Shown here piece after piece: positions 40,817 to 59,290 of a stretch of 64,000 nucleotides of DNA (the first letter of the stretch is position 1; every line of letters starts with the position of its first letter). Source of the stretch: Diplonema papillatum. Taxonomy: Eukaryota; Euglenozoa; Diplonemea; Diplonemida; Diplonemidae. Below the pieces are notes generated by a model. It searched no databases. It was not told the DNA's origin and saw only the letters and a list, made by a program, of their open reading frames with translations. Made by a program: the position numbers and the translations under genes. Location: contig JAPJBO010000770.1 of assembly GCA_030068145.1 (NCBI GenBank), forward strand, positions 44,929 to 108,928, written 5' to 3'.

Positions 40817-43800
40817 CTAACAACACTTGCGGTTCCAATAAACATGTGGACACACGCAACTAACAACACTTGCGATTCCAATAAGCATGTGGATGCACGA
40901 AACTAACAACACCTGCGATTCCAATATGCATGTAGACACACAACACCACCAACACCTGCGATTCCAATATGCATGTAGACACACAACACCACCAACACCT
41001 GCGATTCCAATATGCATGTAGACCCAAAACACCACCAACACCTGCGATTCCAATATGCATGTAGACCCACAACACCACCAACACCTGCGATTCCAATATG
41101 CATGTAGACCCAAAACACCACCAACACCTGCGATTCCAATATGCATGTAGACCCAAAACACCACCAACACCTGCGATTCCAATATGCATGTAGACCCAAA
41201 ACACCACCAACACCTGCGATTCCAATATGCATGTAGACCCAAAACACCACCAACACCTGCGATTCCAATATGCATGTAGACCCAAAACACCACCAACACC
41301 TGCGATTCCAATATGCATGTAGACCCAAAACACCACCAACACCTGCGATTCCAATATGCATGTAGACCCAAAACACCACCAACACCTGCGATTCCAATAT
41401 GCATGTAGACCCAAAACACCACCAACACCTGCGATTCCAATATGCATGTAGACCCAAAACACCACCAACACCTGCGATTCCAATATGCATGTAGACCCAA
41501 AACACCACCAACACCTGCGATTCCAATATGCATGTAGACCCAAAACACCACCAACACCTGCGATTCCAATATGCATGTAGACCCAAAACACCACCAACAC
41601 CTGCGATTCCAATATGCATGTAGACACAAAACACCACCAACACCTGCGATTCCAATATGCATGTAGACCCAAAACACCACCAACACCTGCGATTCCAATA
41701 TGCATGTAGACCCAAAACACCACCAACACCTGCGATTCCAATATGCATGTAGACCCAAAACACCACCAACACCTGCGATTCCAATATGCATGTAGACCCA
41801 AAACACCACCAACACCTGCGATTCCAATATGCATGTAGACCCAAAACACCACCAACACCTGCGATTCCAATATGCATGTAGACCCAAAACACCACCAACA
41901 CCTGCGATTCCAATATGCATGTAGACCCAAAACACCACCAACACCTGCGATTCCAATATGCATGTAGACCCAAAACACCACCAACACCTGCGATTCCAAT
42001 ATGCATGTAGACCCAAAACACCACCAACACCTGCGATTCCAATATGCATGTAGACCCAAAACACCACCAACACCTGCGATTCCAATATGCATGTAGACCC
42101 AAAACACCACCAACACCTGCGATTCCAATATGCATGTAGACCCAAAACACCACCAACACCTGCGATTCCAATATGCATGTAGACCCAAAACACCACCAAC
42201 ACCTGCGATTCCAATATGCATGTAGACCCAAAACACCACCAACACCTGCGATTCCAATATGCATGTAGACCCAAAACACCACCAACACCTGCGATTCCAA
42301 TATGCATGTAGACCCAAAACACCACCAACACCTGCGATTCCAATATGCATGTAGACCCAAAACACCACCAACACCTGCGATTCCAATATGCATGTAGACC
42401 CAAAACACCACCAACACCTGCGATTCCAATATGCATGTAGACCCAAAACACCACCAACACCTGCGATTCCAATATGCATGTAGACCCAAAACACCACCAA
42501 CACCTGCGATTCCAATATGCATGTAGACCCAAAACACCACCAACACCTGCGATTCCAATATGCATGTAGACCCAAAACACCACCAACACCTGCGATTCCA
42601 ATATGCATGTAGACCCAAAACACCACCAACACCTGCGATTCCAATATGCATGTAGACCCAAAACACCACCAACACCTGCGATTCCAATATGCATGTAGAC
42701 CCAAAACACCACCAACACCTGCGATTCCAATATGCATGTAGACCCAAAACACCACCAACACCTGCGATTCCAATATGCATGTAGACCCAAAACACCACCA
42801 ACACCTGCGATTCCAATATGCATGTAGACCCAAAACACCACCAACACCTGCGATTCCAATATGCATGTAGACCCAAAACACCACCAACACCTGCGATTCC
42901 AATATGCATGTAGACCCAAAACACCACCAACACCTGCGATTCCAATATGCATGTAGACCCAAAACACCACCAACACCTGCGATTCCAATATGCATGTAGA
43001 CCCAAAACACCACCAACACCTGCGATTCCAATATGCATGTAGACCCAAAACACCACCAACACCTGCGATTCCAATATGCATGTAGACCCAAAACACCACC
43101 AACACCTGCGATTCCAATATGCATGTAGACCCAAAACACCACCAACACCTGCGATTCCAATATGCATGTAGACCCAAAACACCACCAACACCTGCGATTC
43201 CAATATGCATGTAGACCCAAAACACCACCAACACCTGCGATTCCAATATGCATGTAGACCCAAAACACCACCAACACCTGCGATTCCAATATGCATGTAG
43301 ACCCAAAACACCACCAACACCTGCGATTCCAATATGCATGTAGACCCAAAACACCACCAACACCTGCGATTCCAATATGCATGTAGACCCAAAACACCAC
43401 CAACACCTGCGATTCCAATATGCATGTAGACCCAAAACACCACCAACACCTGCGATTCCAATATGCATGTAGACCCAAAACACCACCAACACCTGCGATT
43501 CCAATATGCATGTAGACCCAAAACACCACCAACACCTGCGATTCCAATATGCATGTAGACCCAAAACACCACCAACACCTGCGATTCCAATATGCATGTA
43601 GACCCAAAACACCACCAACACCTGCGATTCCAATATGCATGTAGACACACAACACCACCAACACCTGCGATTCCAATATGCATGTAGACACACAACACCA
43701 CCAACACCTGCGATTCCAATATGCATGTAGACCCAAAACACCACCAACACCTGCGATTCCAATATGCATGTAGACCCAAAACACCACCAACACCTGCGAT

Positions 43801-45606
43801 TCCAATATGCATTAGACCCAAAACACCACCAACACCTGCGATTCCAATATGCATGTAGACCCAAAACACCACCAACACCTGCGATTCCAATATGCATGTA
43901 GACCCAAAACACCAGCAACACCTGCGATTCCAATATGCATGTAGACCCAAAACACCACCAACACCTGCGATTCCAATATGCATGTAGACCCAAAACACCA
44001 CCAACACCTGCGATTCCAATATGCATGTAGACCCAAAACACCACCAACACCTGCGATTCCAATATGCATGTAGACCCAAAACACCACCAACACCTGCGAT
44101 TCCAATATGCATGTAGACCCAAAACACCACCAACACCTGCGATTCCAATATGCATGTAGACCCAAAACACCACCAACACCTGCGATTCCAATATGCATGT
44201 AGACACACAACACCACCAACACCTGCGATTCCAATATGCATGTAGACCCAAAACACCACCAACACCTGCGATTCCAATATGCATGTAGACCCAAAACACC
44301 ACCAACACCTGCGATTCCAATATGCATGTAGACCCAAAACACCACCAACACCTGCGATTCCAATATGCATGTAGACCCACAACACCACCAACACCTGCGA
44401 TTCCAATATGCATGTAGACCCAAAACACCACCAACACCTGCGATTCCAATATGCATGTAGACCCAAAACACCACCAACACCTGCGATTCCAATATGCATG
44501 TAGACCCAAAACACCACCAACACCTGCGATTCCAATATGCATGTAGACCCAAAACACCACCAACACCTGCGATTCCAATATGCATGTAGACCCAAAACAC
44601 CACCAACACCTGCGATTCCAATATGCATGTAGACCCAAAACACCACCAACACCTGCGATTCCAATATGCATGTAGACCCAAAACACCACCAACACCTGCG
44701 ATTCCAATATGCATGTAGACCCAAAACACCACCAACACCTGCGATTCCAATATGCATGTAGACCCAAAACACCACCAACACCTGCGATTCCAATATGCAT
44801 GTAGACCCAAAACACCACCAACACCTGCGATTCCAATATGCATGTAGACCCAAAACACCACCAACACCTGCGATTCCAATATGCATGTAGACCCAAAACA
44901 CCACCAACACCTGCGATTCCAATATGCATGTAGACCCAAAACACCACCAACACCTGCGATTCCAATATGCATGTAGACCCAAAACACCACCAACACCTGC
45001 GATTCCAATATGCATGTAGACCCAAAACACCACCAACACCTGCGATTCCAATATGCATGTAGACCCAAAACACCACCAACACCTGCGATTCCAATATGCA
45101 TGTAGACCCAAAACACCACCAACACCTGCGATTCCAATATGCATGTAGACCCAAAACACCACCAACACCTGCGATTCCAATATGCATGTAGACCCAAAAC
45201 ACCACCAACACCTGCGATTCCAATATGCATGTAGACCCAAAACACCACCAACACCTGCGATTCCAATATGCATGTAGACCCAAAACACCACCAACACCTG
45301 CGATTCCAATATGCATGTAGACCCAAAACACCACCAACACCTGCGATTCCAATATGCATGTAGACACAAAACACCACCAACACCTGCGATTCCAATATGC
45401 ATGTAGACCCAAAACACCACCAACACCTGCGATTCCAATATGCATGTAGACCCAAAACACCACCAACACCTGCGATTCCAATATGCATGTAGACACACAA
45501 CACCACCAACACCTGCGATTCCAATATGCATGTAGACACACAACACCACCAACACCTGCGATTCCAATATGCATGTAGACACACAACACCACCAACACCT
45601 GCGATG
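40817..45606. repeat. 43 bp satellite array, about 111 copies
   Basis: The unit includes CACCTGCGATTCCAATATGC and ATGTAGACCCAAAACACCAC. Period is exactly 43 bp with near-perfect homogeneity in the core. Edge units carry GACACACAAC instead of GACCCAAAAC, and the left edge is degenerate. A 1 bp deletion near 43811 is the only clear indel. The minus strand has no stop in any frame of the unit, so three long frames (up to 1860 codons) are open across it. These are consequences of the monomer rather than evidence for a gene. Confidence 0.97.
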
Positions 45607-46127
45607 ATCCACAAACCCAACACCAACAGAGCCGGCTCAGAAGACGCAGGAAGTCCCCTTCCACCAAAGATTTGCCAACGCCATGGCCAAACGGTCTGCG
45701 GTTCTGCACTGAGGGACCAACTGTAGGCACACATGATTCCGTCGTGAAGAAGAGGGCGCTGCGGCATTTGACTGCAGTGACCGCGGCGGAACTGACTGCT
45801 AAGCACGCATGCATTCGCGGTGAAAAAGAGAGTTGTCTGCGGCGATTGACCGCAGTTCCGCTGAGATGCACTTTATCCACGTTCCCCCTCTTTTTTTTTG
45901 TGTGTGTGTGAGCACCTGCTTGGTAGGAAATTACTTGAGAATTTGCAAAGGAGACCCCATCCGGTGTCATGTAGCGAGAGGCTGGCATAGTGTGGTACTT
46001 AAAAGCATGCCGATGGCAACGGAGTCCATTGGGATATAAGGGAATACCACCTTTTGTTACACACCGCCCACGCTTTGCGGCTGGTCGGAAGACAGAGTGG
46101 ATGCTGTGCAAATTGGAGACGATCTGC
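45607..46127. other. Intron 6 sequence after the satellite
   Basis: Contains a loose repeat of GAAGA.GAG..CTGCGGC.TTGACTGCAGT blocks (45745-45870). No gene supported. Confidence 0.4.
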
Positions 46128-46390
46128 GCCCGCGACCGTGGAACGATGCCGTGCTCAAGTACCCGCAAGACGTGCCCTTCTTTCGGTGGAAAGCTGAAGT
46201 TTCCCATCAAGGCGCTAGCCGCCGCTGCAGGCCGTGCAATTACCAAGAAGAAGAGAGCCCGCGACCGTGAAACGGTGCCGTGCCCGAGTACCCGCAATAT
46301 GTGCCCTTCTTTCAGTGGAAACCTGAAGTTTCCCATCAAGGCGCTAGCCGCTGCAGGCCGTGCAATTGCCAAGAAGAAAAGTGCCCGCAG
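46128..46390 (+). repeat. 129 bp tandem duplication
   Basis: Two copies (about 46131-46259 and 46260-46388) sharing GCCCGCGACCGTG, CGTGCCCTTCTTTC and AAGTTTCCCATCAAGGCGCT. Both are open in one plus frame and give a 43-residue repeat (FPIKALAAA..GRAI.KKK). No family is recognised, and it may be non-coding. Confidence 0.8.
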
Positions 46391-46775
46391 TATACGCACC
46401 GTGAGAAATTCCTTGCATTAAACGGGTCAACTAAGGTTCCCCCCTATTCTGCATCTCTTTTTTTCTTCTTCGAAGAGAAGACGACTGAAAGCACAGACAC
46501 AAAGATAGCTCAAAGCATTTGCAAAATACACACGAAAAGCCTCCAGGCAAAAACCCGTTTTCTTCGAAGAAGACTTGATGCTAGCATCAATCATGCGTGG
46601 GAGGCAGGGTTCTGCCCAGACATTAAACTAAGATTTCCCCCCCCTCCTCTCGCCACTCACAGTGCACTAGTCATTGGGAAAACAGTGTCTTACTAGTGAA
46701 TTTGGCGTACTAGTAAGAATGATCGGTGCACCGTGTAAGAATGACTGGCGACACTAGTCATACTGACTAGCAAGA
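46391..46775. other. Intron 6 sequence, no gene
   Basis: 46470-46560 shares AAGACGACTGAAAGCACAGACAC with 36136-36158 and AAAGCCTCCAGGCAAA with 19240 and 27140. No other signal. Confidence 0.4.
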
Positions 46776-46928
46776 TCACTACACCCCGGACTTCAGCAGC
46801 CATATACTAAGTCAATGCGGGAGTGAAACCGTGCGGGAGTGGCCACTCCGCATTGAGGGAGTGAGGCCGACCGCACAAACGACCGCAAAATCACTCCCAC
46901 TCCAGAGTGGGAGTCCGGGGTGTAGTGA
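46776..46928. mobile_element. MITE, 17 bp TIR (copy 1)
   Basis: Begins TCACTACACCCCGGACT and ends with the exact reverse complement. The 153 bp interior includes AGTCAATGCGGGAGTGA and GGCCGACCGCACAAACGACC, plus a GGGAGTGGCCACTCC palindrome. The partner copy is at 62097-62244. CACTA-like ends suggest, but do not prove, a CACTA-type relationship. Confidence 0.8.
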
Positions 46929-47030
46929 CACTAGTCATGTGACTAGAAAGATCACTAGTATTGACTGGTGAATGTATGACTAGTCATGTGACTAGAAAGA
47001 TCACTAGTATCGACTGGTAAATGTATGCCT
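46929..47030. repeat. Tandem ~55 bp repeat with CTAGT motifs
   Basis: Two copies of GACTAGTCATGTGACTAGAA / AGATCACTAGTAT.GACTGG. The unit itself is rich in ACTAGT palindromes. Confidence 0.8.
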
Positions 47031-47199
47031 AGTGCACAGAGCTCCCCTCACTCTCCTTCTGTTCCTCTCGCCCGCCTTTTATCTAGCCTTCTTCGGGCTG
47101 CTGGTTCGACCGTCGGAGGTGTTTCGAACAAACGGCGGCTGTACCCTCGCAGCGAGTGGAGGAATCGCATCCCACTTGCTCAACAATCCAAACGTTCAC
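47031..47199. other. Intron 6 sequence, no feature recognised
   Basis: Short unassigned stretch. Confidence 0.4.
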
Positions 47200-47745
47200 A
47201 ATGCTCAACATTCCAGCACCATCTCGACACCCACTCAGTATATCATCACACGTTAGCACCCTCTCGGCACTCAGCGCAACACAACACACCCCACACTTTA
47301 AGCTATCATACCGAATCATCACACTCTAGCACCCTCTCAAAGCACCACTCAACACAACACAGCCGACCTATCATACCGAATCATCACACTCTAGCACCCT
47401 CTTGACGCCCACTCAATATACCATCACATTTAGCACTCAGCACAACACAACAACCCCCACACTTTAAGCTATCATACCGAATCACACTCTAGCACCCATC
47501 ACTCCCACACGTTTCCAGCACAACACAACAACCCCCACACTTTAAGCTATCATACCGAATCACACGCTAGCACCCCTATCAGTCCCACACGTTTCCAGCA
47601 CAACACAACAACCCCCACACTTTAAGCTATCATACCGAATCACACGCTAGCACCCCTATCAGTCCCACACGTTTCCAGCACAACACAACAACCCCCACAC
47701 TTTAAGCTATCATACCGAATCACACTCTAGCACCCACGTTTCCAA
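47200..47745. repeat. ~70-85 bp minisatellite
   Basis: At least six copies with CACAACACAACAACCCCCAC, ACTTTAAGCTATCATACCGA and ATCACAC.CTAGCACCC. The 47520-47700 copies are nearly identical. Confidence 0.9.
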
Positions 47746-48364
47746 GGCTGGTGCACACTACCCTACGCTAACGCCCTCCATACACTTTCAGCACTCACAC
47801 ACAACCACGCCCTAGCGCCCTCACGACAGCCAGCCCAGCACACAGCCACCCATCACACTCCAACAACCCCTCCATGCTCAACACTTTAACACGCTTTGTT
47901 CCTAGCTCACTATTTCAGCCCCCCCAAGCCTCCGCACGTTGCCTCGAGCCTTGGTGCATACTGGCCACCAACTCGCGGTCTAGCCTTCGCCCTTCTTTTT
48001 ACCTCTTGTTCGCAGTGTCCTTCAATCTGACCTTATTTAGCCCGACTCCGATTTCGGCTTCCGCTCCCGTCACACGAGTCCCGTGTCTAAAAAAAGAAAA
48101 AAAAGTGCTCTGTATGTCCCGCGGGATCGTCGGAAACACAATTTCTTTTTGAAAGTATGCTAATACTGCAGGGAATAGTTGACTAGACCTTGAGTTTGTG
48201 CTAACCACGAATTGGGGAGTCGGGAGAACCTACAAAGCCAAAAACAGGACCGACCCCCCCGTTCGTGAGAAAAAGCGAAGAATAAAATTAACTCTAATAC
48301 AAGCATCTTCTTTTTTCCATCTATCTTTGTCAAGAGCTGCAACTTCTTCTTCTATTCGCGGTTC
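47746..48364. other. Intron 6 sequence, no feature recognised
   Basis: CA-rich then mixed sequence. No gene or repeat supported. Confidence 0.4.
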
Positions 48365-48700
48365 CTTGCTACGTTAATTGTACCCCACCCGTATTGCAAT
48401 ACGATATAGTTACGGATATTCAACCTGCGCAAACCAGAAGCAGCACCACAAATCCACGAAAAGAGACGGTCATACGGTACCAAGAAGACAGACAGCCACC
48501 TACTGCGGCACCATAGTGAGGAGGGCCTACCGTAAGTAAGGTTTGTGGATGGCCGAAACCCCAATGCCAACGACCAAGATACCCACCGATCCTCTTATCT
48601 CGTGTAACCACCACTCTTACGACACTCAGAGCACAAAGGATATCTTCCCATAACGACGAAGGTCACCCGGAGACATTAAAACCCCGGAGTTTCAAGGGAA
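48365..48700. repeat. ~330 bp dispersed repeat (copy 1)
   Basis: Homologous to 49565-49905 throughout. Shared blocks include AAAAGAGACGGTCAT.CGGTA, GAGGAGGGCCTACCGTAAGT and GAGCACAAAGGATATCTTCC, followed by the GACGAAGGTCA.CCGG motif. Confidence 0.85.
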
Positions 48701-48796
48701 GTTTCACCCCCCAAAAAGGAGAATAAAAACGTCGCAAGTCGGCAGGCTGACACAAAGAAACTCGGCGGAAGCGCGAAAAGAGGAAAAAAAGAAGAA

Positions 48797-48818
48797 CCCC
48801 CCCCCCCCCCCCCCCCCC
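48797..48818. repeat. Poly-C run
   Basis: About 22 consecutive C residues; length may be unreliable in assembly. Confidence 0.9.
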
Positions 48819-48974
48819 GGGATCGTCGGAAACACAAAGAAAAAAGTGAAAATCCAATAAAAGTGCAGCGCGAAGGCCGAACGGCCCCCGAGCTGGAAGG
48901 AAACGATACGTGAACGGAGGCCTGCCTTTTGTCTTTTCGTCCGTTATTTCCCGCTCTTTTTACATAAGCGCCAG
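48819..48974. other. Intron 6 sequence, no feature recognised
   Basis: Short unassigned stretch. Confidence 0.4.
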
Positions 48975-49320
48975 ATTATGTGGGATAAACACTCAGGTTT
49001 ATTGTCACAAACGAATACCCGTGAAAAAATGGCGGTAGAACGCAAAAACAAGACAGAATCACCTCCCACGAGGCGCGAATCCGGAACCAAGCGTCCATGC
49101 GGGGCCTCAAGCTCATCTGACAATCGATACATAAACTCATCAGCTTACCACACGAACGTATCAGGTTACCACACAACGCAAGCACACTCTCTCCGGTAGC
49201 TCCGATCAGTTGACCTCCGCCGGGTTAAAAAAGTTGGAAATGCTCGACGATGCTGCTAAACAAGAACCGAAGGATTCCCAAGTCCTGTAACTACCGAACC
49301 ACGTGTTGAACGGGCGTGAG
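48975..49320. repeat. Dispersed repeats shared with 36.3 kb and 58.4 kb
   Basis: 48975-49230 matches 36275-36530. 49232-49320 (GAACCGAAGGATTCCCAAGT, ACCGAACCACGTGTTGAACG) matches 58380-58470. Confidence 0.75.
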
Positions 49321-49564
49321 GTCATGCGGGTCTACCCCTACACGACAAATCACACAAACACAACAGGTCAAAAGTCCTGAGTGAGAAAACAACACGCAGT
49401 GGTGTAAGCGAAGAACAATACGATCGCAGATCTTAGAAGATTAATAGATCCGACACTTGTGACAAGGTTACCCCGTCGCTATCCCGAAAACATCGTCACT
49501 TCACCCCTCGCTTGCCAGTAGTAACCAGCCTGGAAACCGAACGAACTTTCACTCTGAAAACTGC

Positions 49565-49905
49565 TGCACGTTATTTGTAGCACCCCACCCGCATTGCAAT
49601 GCGTTACGGGATACTCTTCTAGCGCAATAAGCAGCACCAAACAATATACACGAAAAGAGACGGTCATGCGGTACAAAGAAGACACAACCACCTACTACTA
49701 CGGCACCGTGCTGAGGAGGGCCTACCGTAAGTAACGTATGTGGATAATGGCCGAAACCACCAATGACCACCAACGAAGGCACCCACCGATTCTCTTACCT
49801 CGTGTGACCACAACTCTTAAGAACACTCAGAGCACAAAGGATATCTTCCCATATTGACGAAGGTCAGCCGGGGAGCTTTAAGAGTTTCTAGCGAACTTTC
49901 ACTCT
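49565..49905. repeat. ~330 bp dispersed repeat (copy 2)
   Basis: Partner of 48365-48700. It ends with CTAGCGAACTTTCACTCTAA, the same motif family as the window's first minisatellite, about 85 bp before the PH exon. Confidence 0.85.
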
Positions 49906-49989
49906 AAACTGGAACCGAAACCAGGAGCGAAGAAAGGAACGCAAGAGCATCCCCCCGCAATAAAGCCGGCAAGCTGGCGCGCAGGACAG

Positions 49990-53821
<3,832 letters not shown>

Positions 53822-53847
53822 TGTGTGTGTGTGTGTGTGTGTGTGTG
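53822..53847 (+). repeat. (TG)n between LINE A and LINE B
   Basis: Thirteen TG repeats exactly at the junction of the two antisense elements. Confidence 0.95.
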
Positions 53848-55516
53848 AAATCTCAGTAATGGGTAACCCCTGAGCGGAGTCTAGCCCAGTTGCGCAATGC
53901 ACCTACGTTACTGCTGATGCACCAGCCGGCCGCTGGCGGTGGTTGCGACGTACACGGAAATGCAGCCTCGACTGGCATTGGTTTCCTTCTTCGTGATTTG
54001 CATGTTGCTGTCTACAGCAGGTGTCCGGGGGTATTCGCCTTCTCGTACATGTGGTGCAGCGCGGGGCGTCATGCTTAGTACATCTTAAGGCCGCATTGAC
54101 ATTCCGTCTCGTTGGCGGGTGAGATCGTTGACTGGGAGGGTCTTCTCGTCCTCTCCCCTTCCACTCTGCTGTTTCCTTCCAGGTCGCCTCGTAGTATCGC
54201 TCGGGTTGGATACTGGCTGCCCACCTTTCGTGGGCCTTGACAAACGGATTCGGGGTTGTTCCTTCCGTGTCGGATGCGCCCCGGCTCATCGATCGTAGCA
54301 CTGCCTCCGTCTGCGGTGAGAGCACGGCTCGGCACGATACGCCCTGCATTACCCCACCGCCCAAGGCCGTAGCGCTCGTCACGTTCGCAACGCGTCCAGG
54401 GTGCCAGGCTGTGCCGTAAATCCGCGCGGCCGTGTTTGCTAGCGTGTGCAGGGTTCGGGCCTTTGCCAGCGCACTCCGTCTGTACGCTTCGTACTGCGCC
54501 ATGACGGTGCTCACCTCTCCAGATGTCTGCGCTTGCACCTGGTCCATCGCCGCGTTGCTCAGCGCGTCGGCGTCGGTGTTGCGGTCACGCGCGACATGCT
54601 CCAGGTTGAAATTGAACCGTGGCGCGAGGGCTCCCATGGACGCCGTCGCCTGCAGGAGGTACGGCCGCAGGATCGGCTTGCACTGCGCTGTCTTCTTCAT
54701 CGTGCTGATCACTACCTTCGAATCACCTCGGACCGTTACGGGTCCTTGCACGCTCGGGGGCTGCTCCCCGAGCAAGTGCAAGCCCCCGACCAGAGCGCTA
54801 AACTCTGCCACGTTGTTGGTCGTTCGGCCTAGGGGGACGATGACCTCCGCGATCTTCTTCCCATCTTCGTATACAACCGCGCCAGCACCTGCCACAGCCA
54901 ACGCGGTGCCGTTTTGCCTCGACCCGCCATCGAAGTACAGACACAAGCCCGACTGCGCTTCGCTTGGTGGGAGGATCTCCCGGGCTGTCGTTGTTTTGGT
55001 CTTCCGCATTGTGGGTGGCTGGATTCGCCGATCCGACACGTCCGGCAGCCGTTCTCCCGTCGTGAGCTCAAAGTCGACGGCTAGCTCTAAGAACGTCACC
55101 GTGTGTTCGGATCCGATATGTGCCCAGCACAACTTGCCGATCCACCAGTGTAGCGCCTTCCAGAGCGCCTCAGTCTGCTTCCATTGCTGCGAAACCGTCC
55201 CCACTTCGATTGTCGGCATGGATATCCTTCTCGGGCACGGTGTCGTCCATCCCCATGGATATTGGGCTAAGCGGTGGTGGCGTGACGTCTCTTGTGCTCT
55301 GTCGTCGCGTATTTGACGAGCACGCAGTACTGCAAGGAAGAAACGCTGCAGGTTTCCGACGAAAGCACACGCTCGTACATGATCGGCTGCGCAGCCGCAT
55401 CGACCCCATGCCTGTAGAGAGGCGCTATTCCGCACATGCTAAGGCAGGTTGGCCACGTTGTCCTGTCTGTGGTGACCATGCCGTGCTCTTCCCGCACATC
55501 CTTCCATGCCTCACAC
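53848..55516 (-). mobile_element. LINE B, 5'-truncated RNase H-type element
   Basis: Minus-strand 3' end is ...CATTACTGAGATTT next to (CA)n. The 5' end begins right after another (CA)n at the knuckle cysteine (CEAWKDVREEH). 53848-55538 is repeated as 55539-57229 with a 1691 bp period and only a few differences. Confidence 0.85.
53903..55516 (-). CDS. LINE B protein remnant: RNase H and C-terminal region, frameshifted
   Basis: Starts with CEAWKDVREEHG, TTWPTCLSMCGIAP in one frame, then shifts within about 55345-55435 to the frame of NLQRFFLAVLRARQ, which stays open to the stop. TVTFLELAVDFELTTGERLP is the shared module. RNase H residues are intact: YFDGGSRQNG (near 54930), NNVAEFSAL (54810), RGDSKVV (54725), NTDADALSNAAMD (54565). 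The C-terminal zinc array is shorter than in LINE A: CTKHDAPRCTTC and CC are present, later cysteines are replaced by RVRRNHRQ, then GASAVT as in LINE A. Homologous to LINE A but a different family. Confidence 0.75.
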
Positions 55517-55538
55517 TGTGTGTGTGTGTGTGTGTGTG
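55517..55538 (+). repeat. (TG)n between LINE B and LINE C
   Basis: Eleven TG repeats, the B/C junction of the tandem duplication. Confidence 0.95.
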
Positions 55539-58175
<2,637 letters not shown>

Positions 58176-58300
58176 ATCCGCTTGATTCTATCGAAGAGTG
58201 GCTGGCCTTGAAGCGACAGACGACCCGTGCACTGGGGCCGCCGCCGGAGCCTCTCGACGTCGACCAATGGTTCAAGGCTGGGCAGTTCAGCACCAACAAT
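58176..58300 (+). CDS. Exon 8 (tentative): acidic/proline linker
   Basis: Acceptor GCGGCAG|ATCC in phase 1. Encodes DPLDSIEEWLALKRQTTRAL, GPPPEPLDVDQWFKAG and QFSTNN, with donor AAT|GTGTAT (phase 0) as the best candidate end. The composition (two Trp, acidic helix, PPPEP) is protein-like and unlike the surrounding repeats, and phase fits exon 7. No family is recognised. The donor is weak. Confidence 0.4.
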
Positions 58301-58500
58301 GTGTATGCACACCTTTCGAAACAAAGCTGCGCATTTCCTTTACATAGGCGCAAGCATTGAAAGGAAAATTCTAATCCACCAATAACGCTAGAAAATGCTC
58401 GACAATAGCTGCCAGGCAAAGAACCGAAGGGATCCCAAGTGCTGTAGCTACTGAACCACGTGTTGAACGGACGTGCCCAAAACAGTACTTTCCTCCAAGG
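58301..58500. repeat. Dispersed repeat shared with 49.23 kb
   Basis: 58380-58470 is homologous to 49232-49320 (ACCACGTGTTGAACGG). Confidence 0.65.
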
Positions 58501-58559
58501 TTGTGCTCAAAATAGTACTTTCCCTCTCATCGCCACCATTGAAACCAGGTTTTGGGGCA

Positions 58560-58730
58560 AAGTCTTGGTTCCCGACTCTGGGTCCAAGTTTTGGGTCCAA
58601 GTTTTGGGTCCAAGTTCCGGGTCCAGGTTTGGTCCAAGTTTAGTCCAAGTTTTGGTCCAAGTTTTGGGTCCAAGTTCCGGGTCCGAGTTCTGGGTCCAGG
58701 TTTGGTCCAAGTTTTGTCAGGTTTTGGGAT
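58560..58730 (-). repeat. 12 bp-family repeat, antisense arm
   Basis: Repeats of GGTCCAAGTTTTG(G), the reverse complement of the large array beginning at 58862. The two arms could fold back on each other in RNA. Confidence 0.85.
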
Positions 58731-58861
58731 CAGGTTTCGGCCCCTCCGCGCTCGCTTCCAGCTGACGTTGCACGCATTTTCCTGCCAAGCAAAAACCTTG
58801 CCATTTTCACCGCCCCCTGAATGACGAGAGTCTGACTCTGCTACCCGAGCCTGGTCCAGCA

Positions 58862-59290
58862 AAAACTTGGACCAAAACCTGGACCAAAACTTGGACCAAA
58901 ACTTGGACCAAAACTTGGACCAAAACTTGGACCAAAACTTGGACCAAAACTTGGACCAAAACTTGGACCAAAACTTGGACCAAAACTTGGACCAAAACTT
59001 GGACCAAAACTTGGACCAAAACTTGGACCAAAACTTGGACCAAAACTTGGACCAAAACTTGGACCAAAACTTGGACCAAAACTTGGACCAAAACTTGGAC
59101 CAAAACTTGGACCAAAACTTGGACCAAAACTTGGACCAAAACTTGGACCAAAACTTGGACCAAAATTTGGACCAAAACTTGGACCTAAACTTGGACCAAA
59201 AGTTGGACCTAAACTTGGACCAAAACTTGGACCTAAACTTGGACCAAAACTTGGACCCACAACTCGGACCCAAGACTTGGACCCAACCCA
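58862..59290 (+). repeat. 12 bp tandem repeat array (about 35 copies)
   Basis: Unit GGACCAAAACTT, almost perfect to 59160, then with T-for-A variants. All plus and minus frames are open (DQNL, KFWS, FGPS, VLVQ repeats), so open frames here have no coding meaning. Confidence 0.97.

Noticed and set aside
40817-46399. Minus-strand open frames of 660-1860 codons
   Set aside because: Entirely produced by the 43 bp satellite, repeated in all three frames, with no start context or non-repeat domain.
45990-46421. 43-residue repeat protein
   Set aside because: Only two copies, no splice or family evidence; kept as a DNA repeat.
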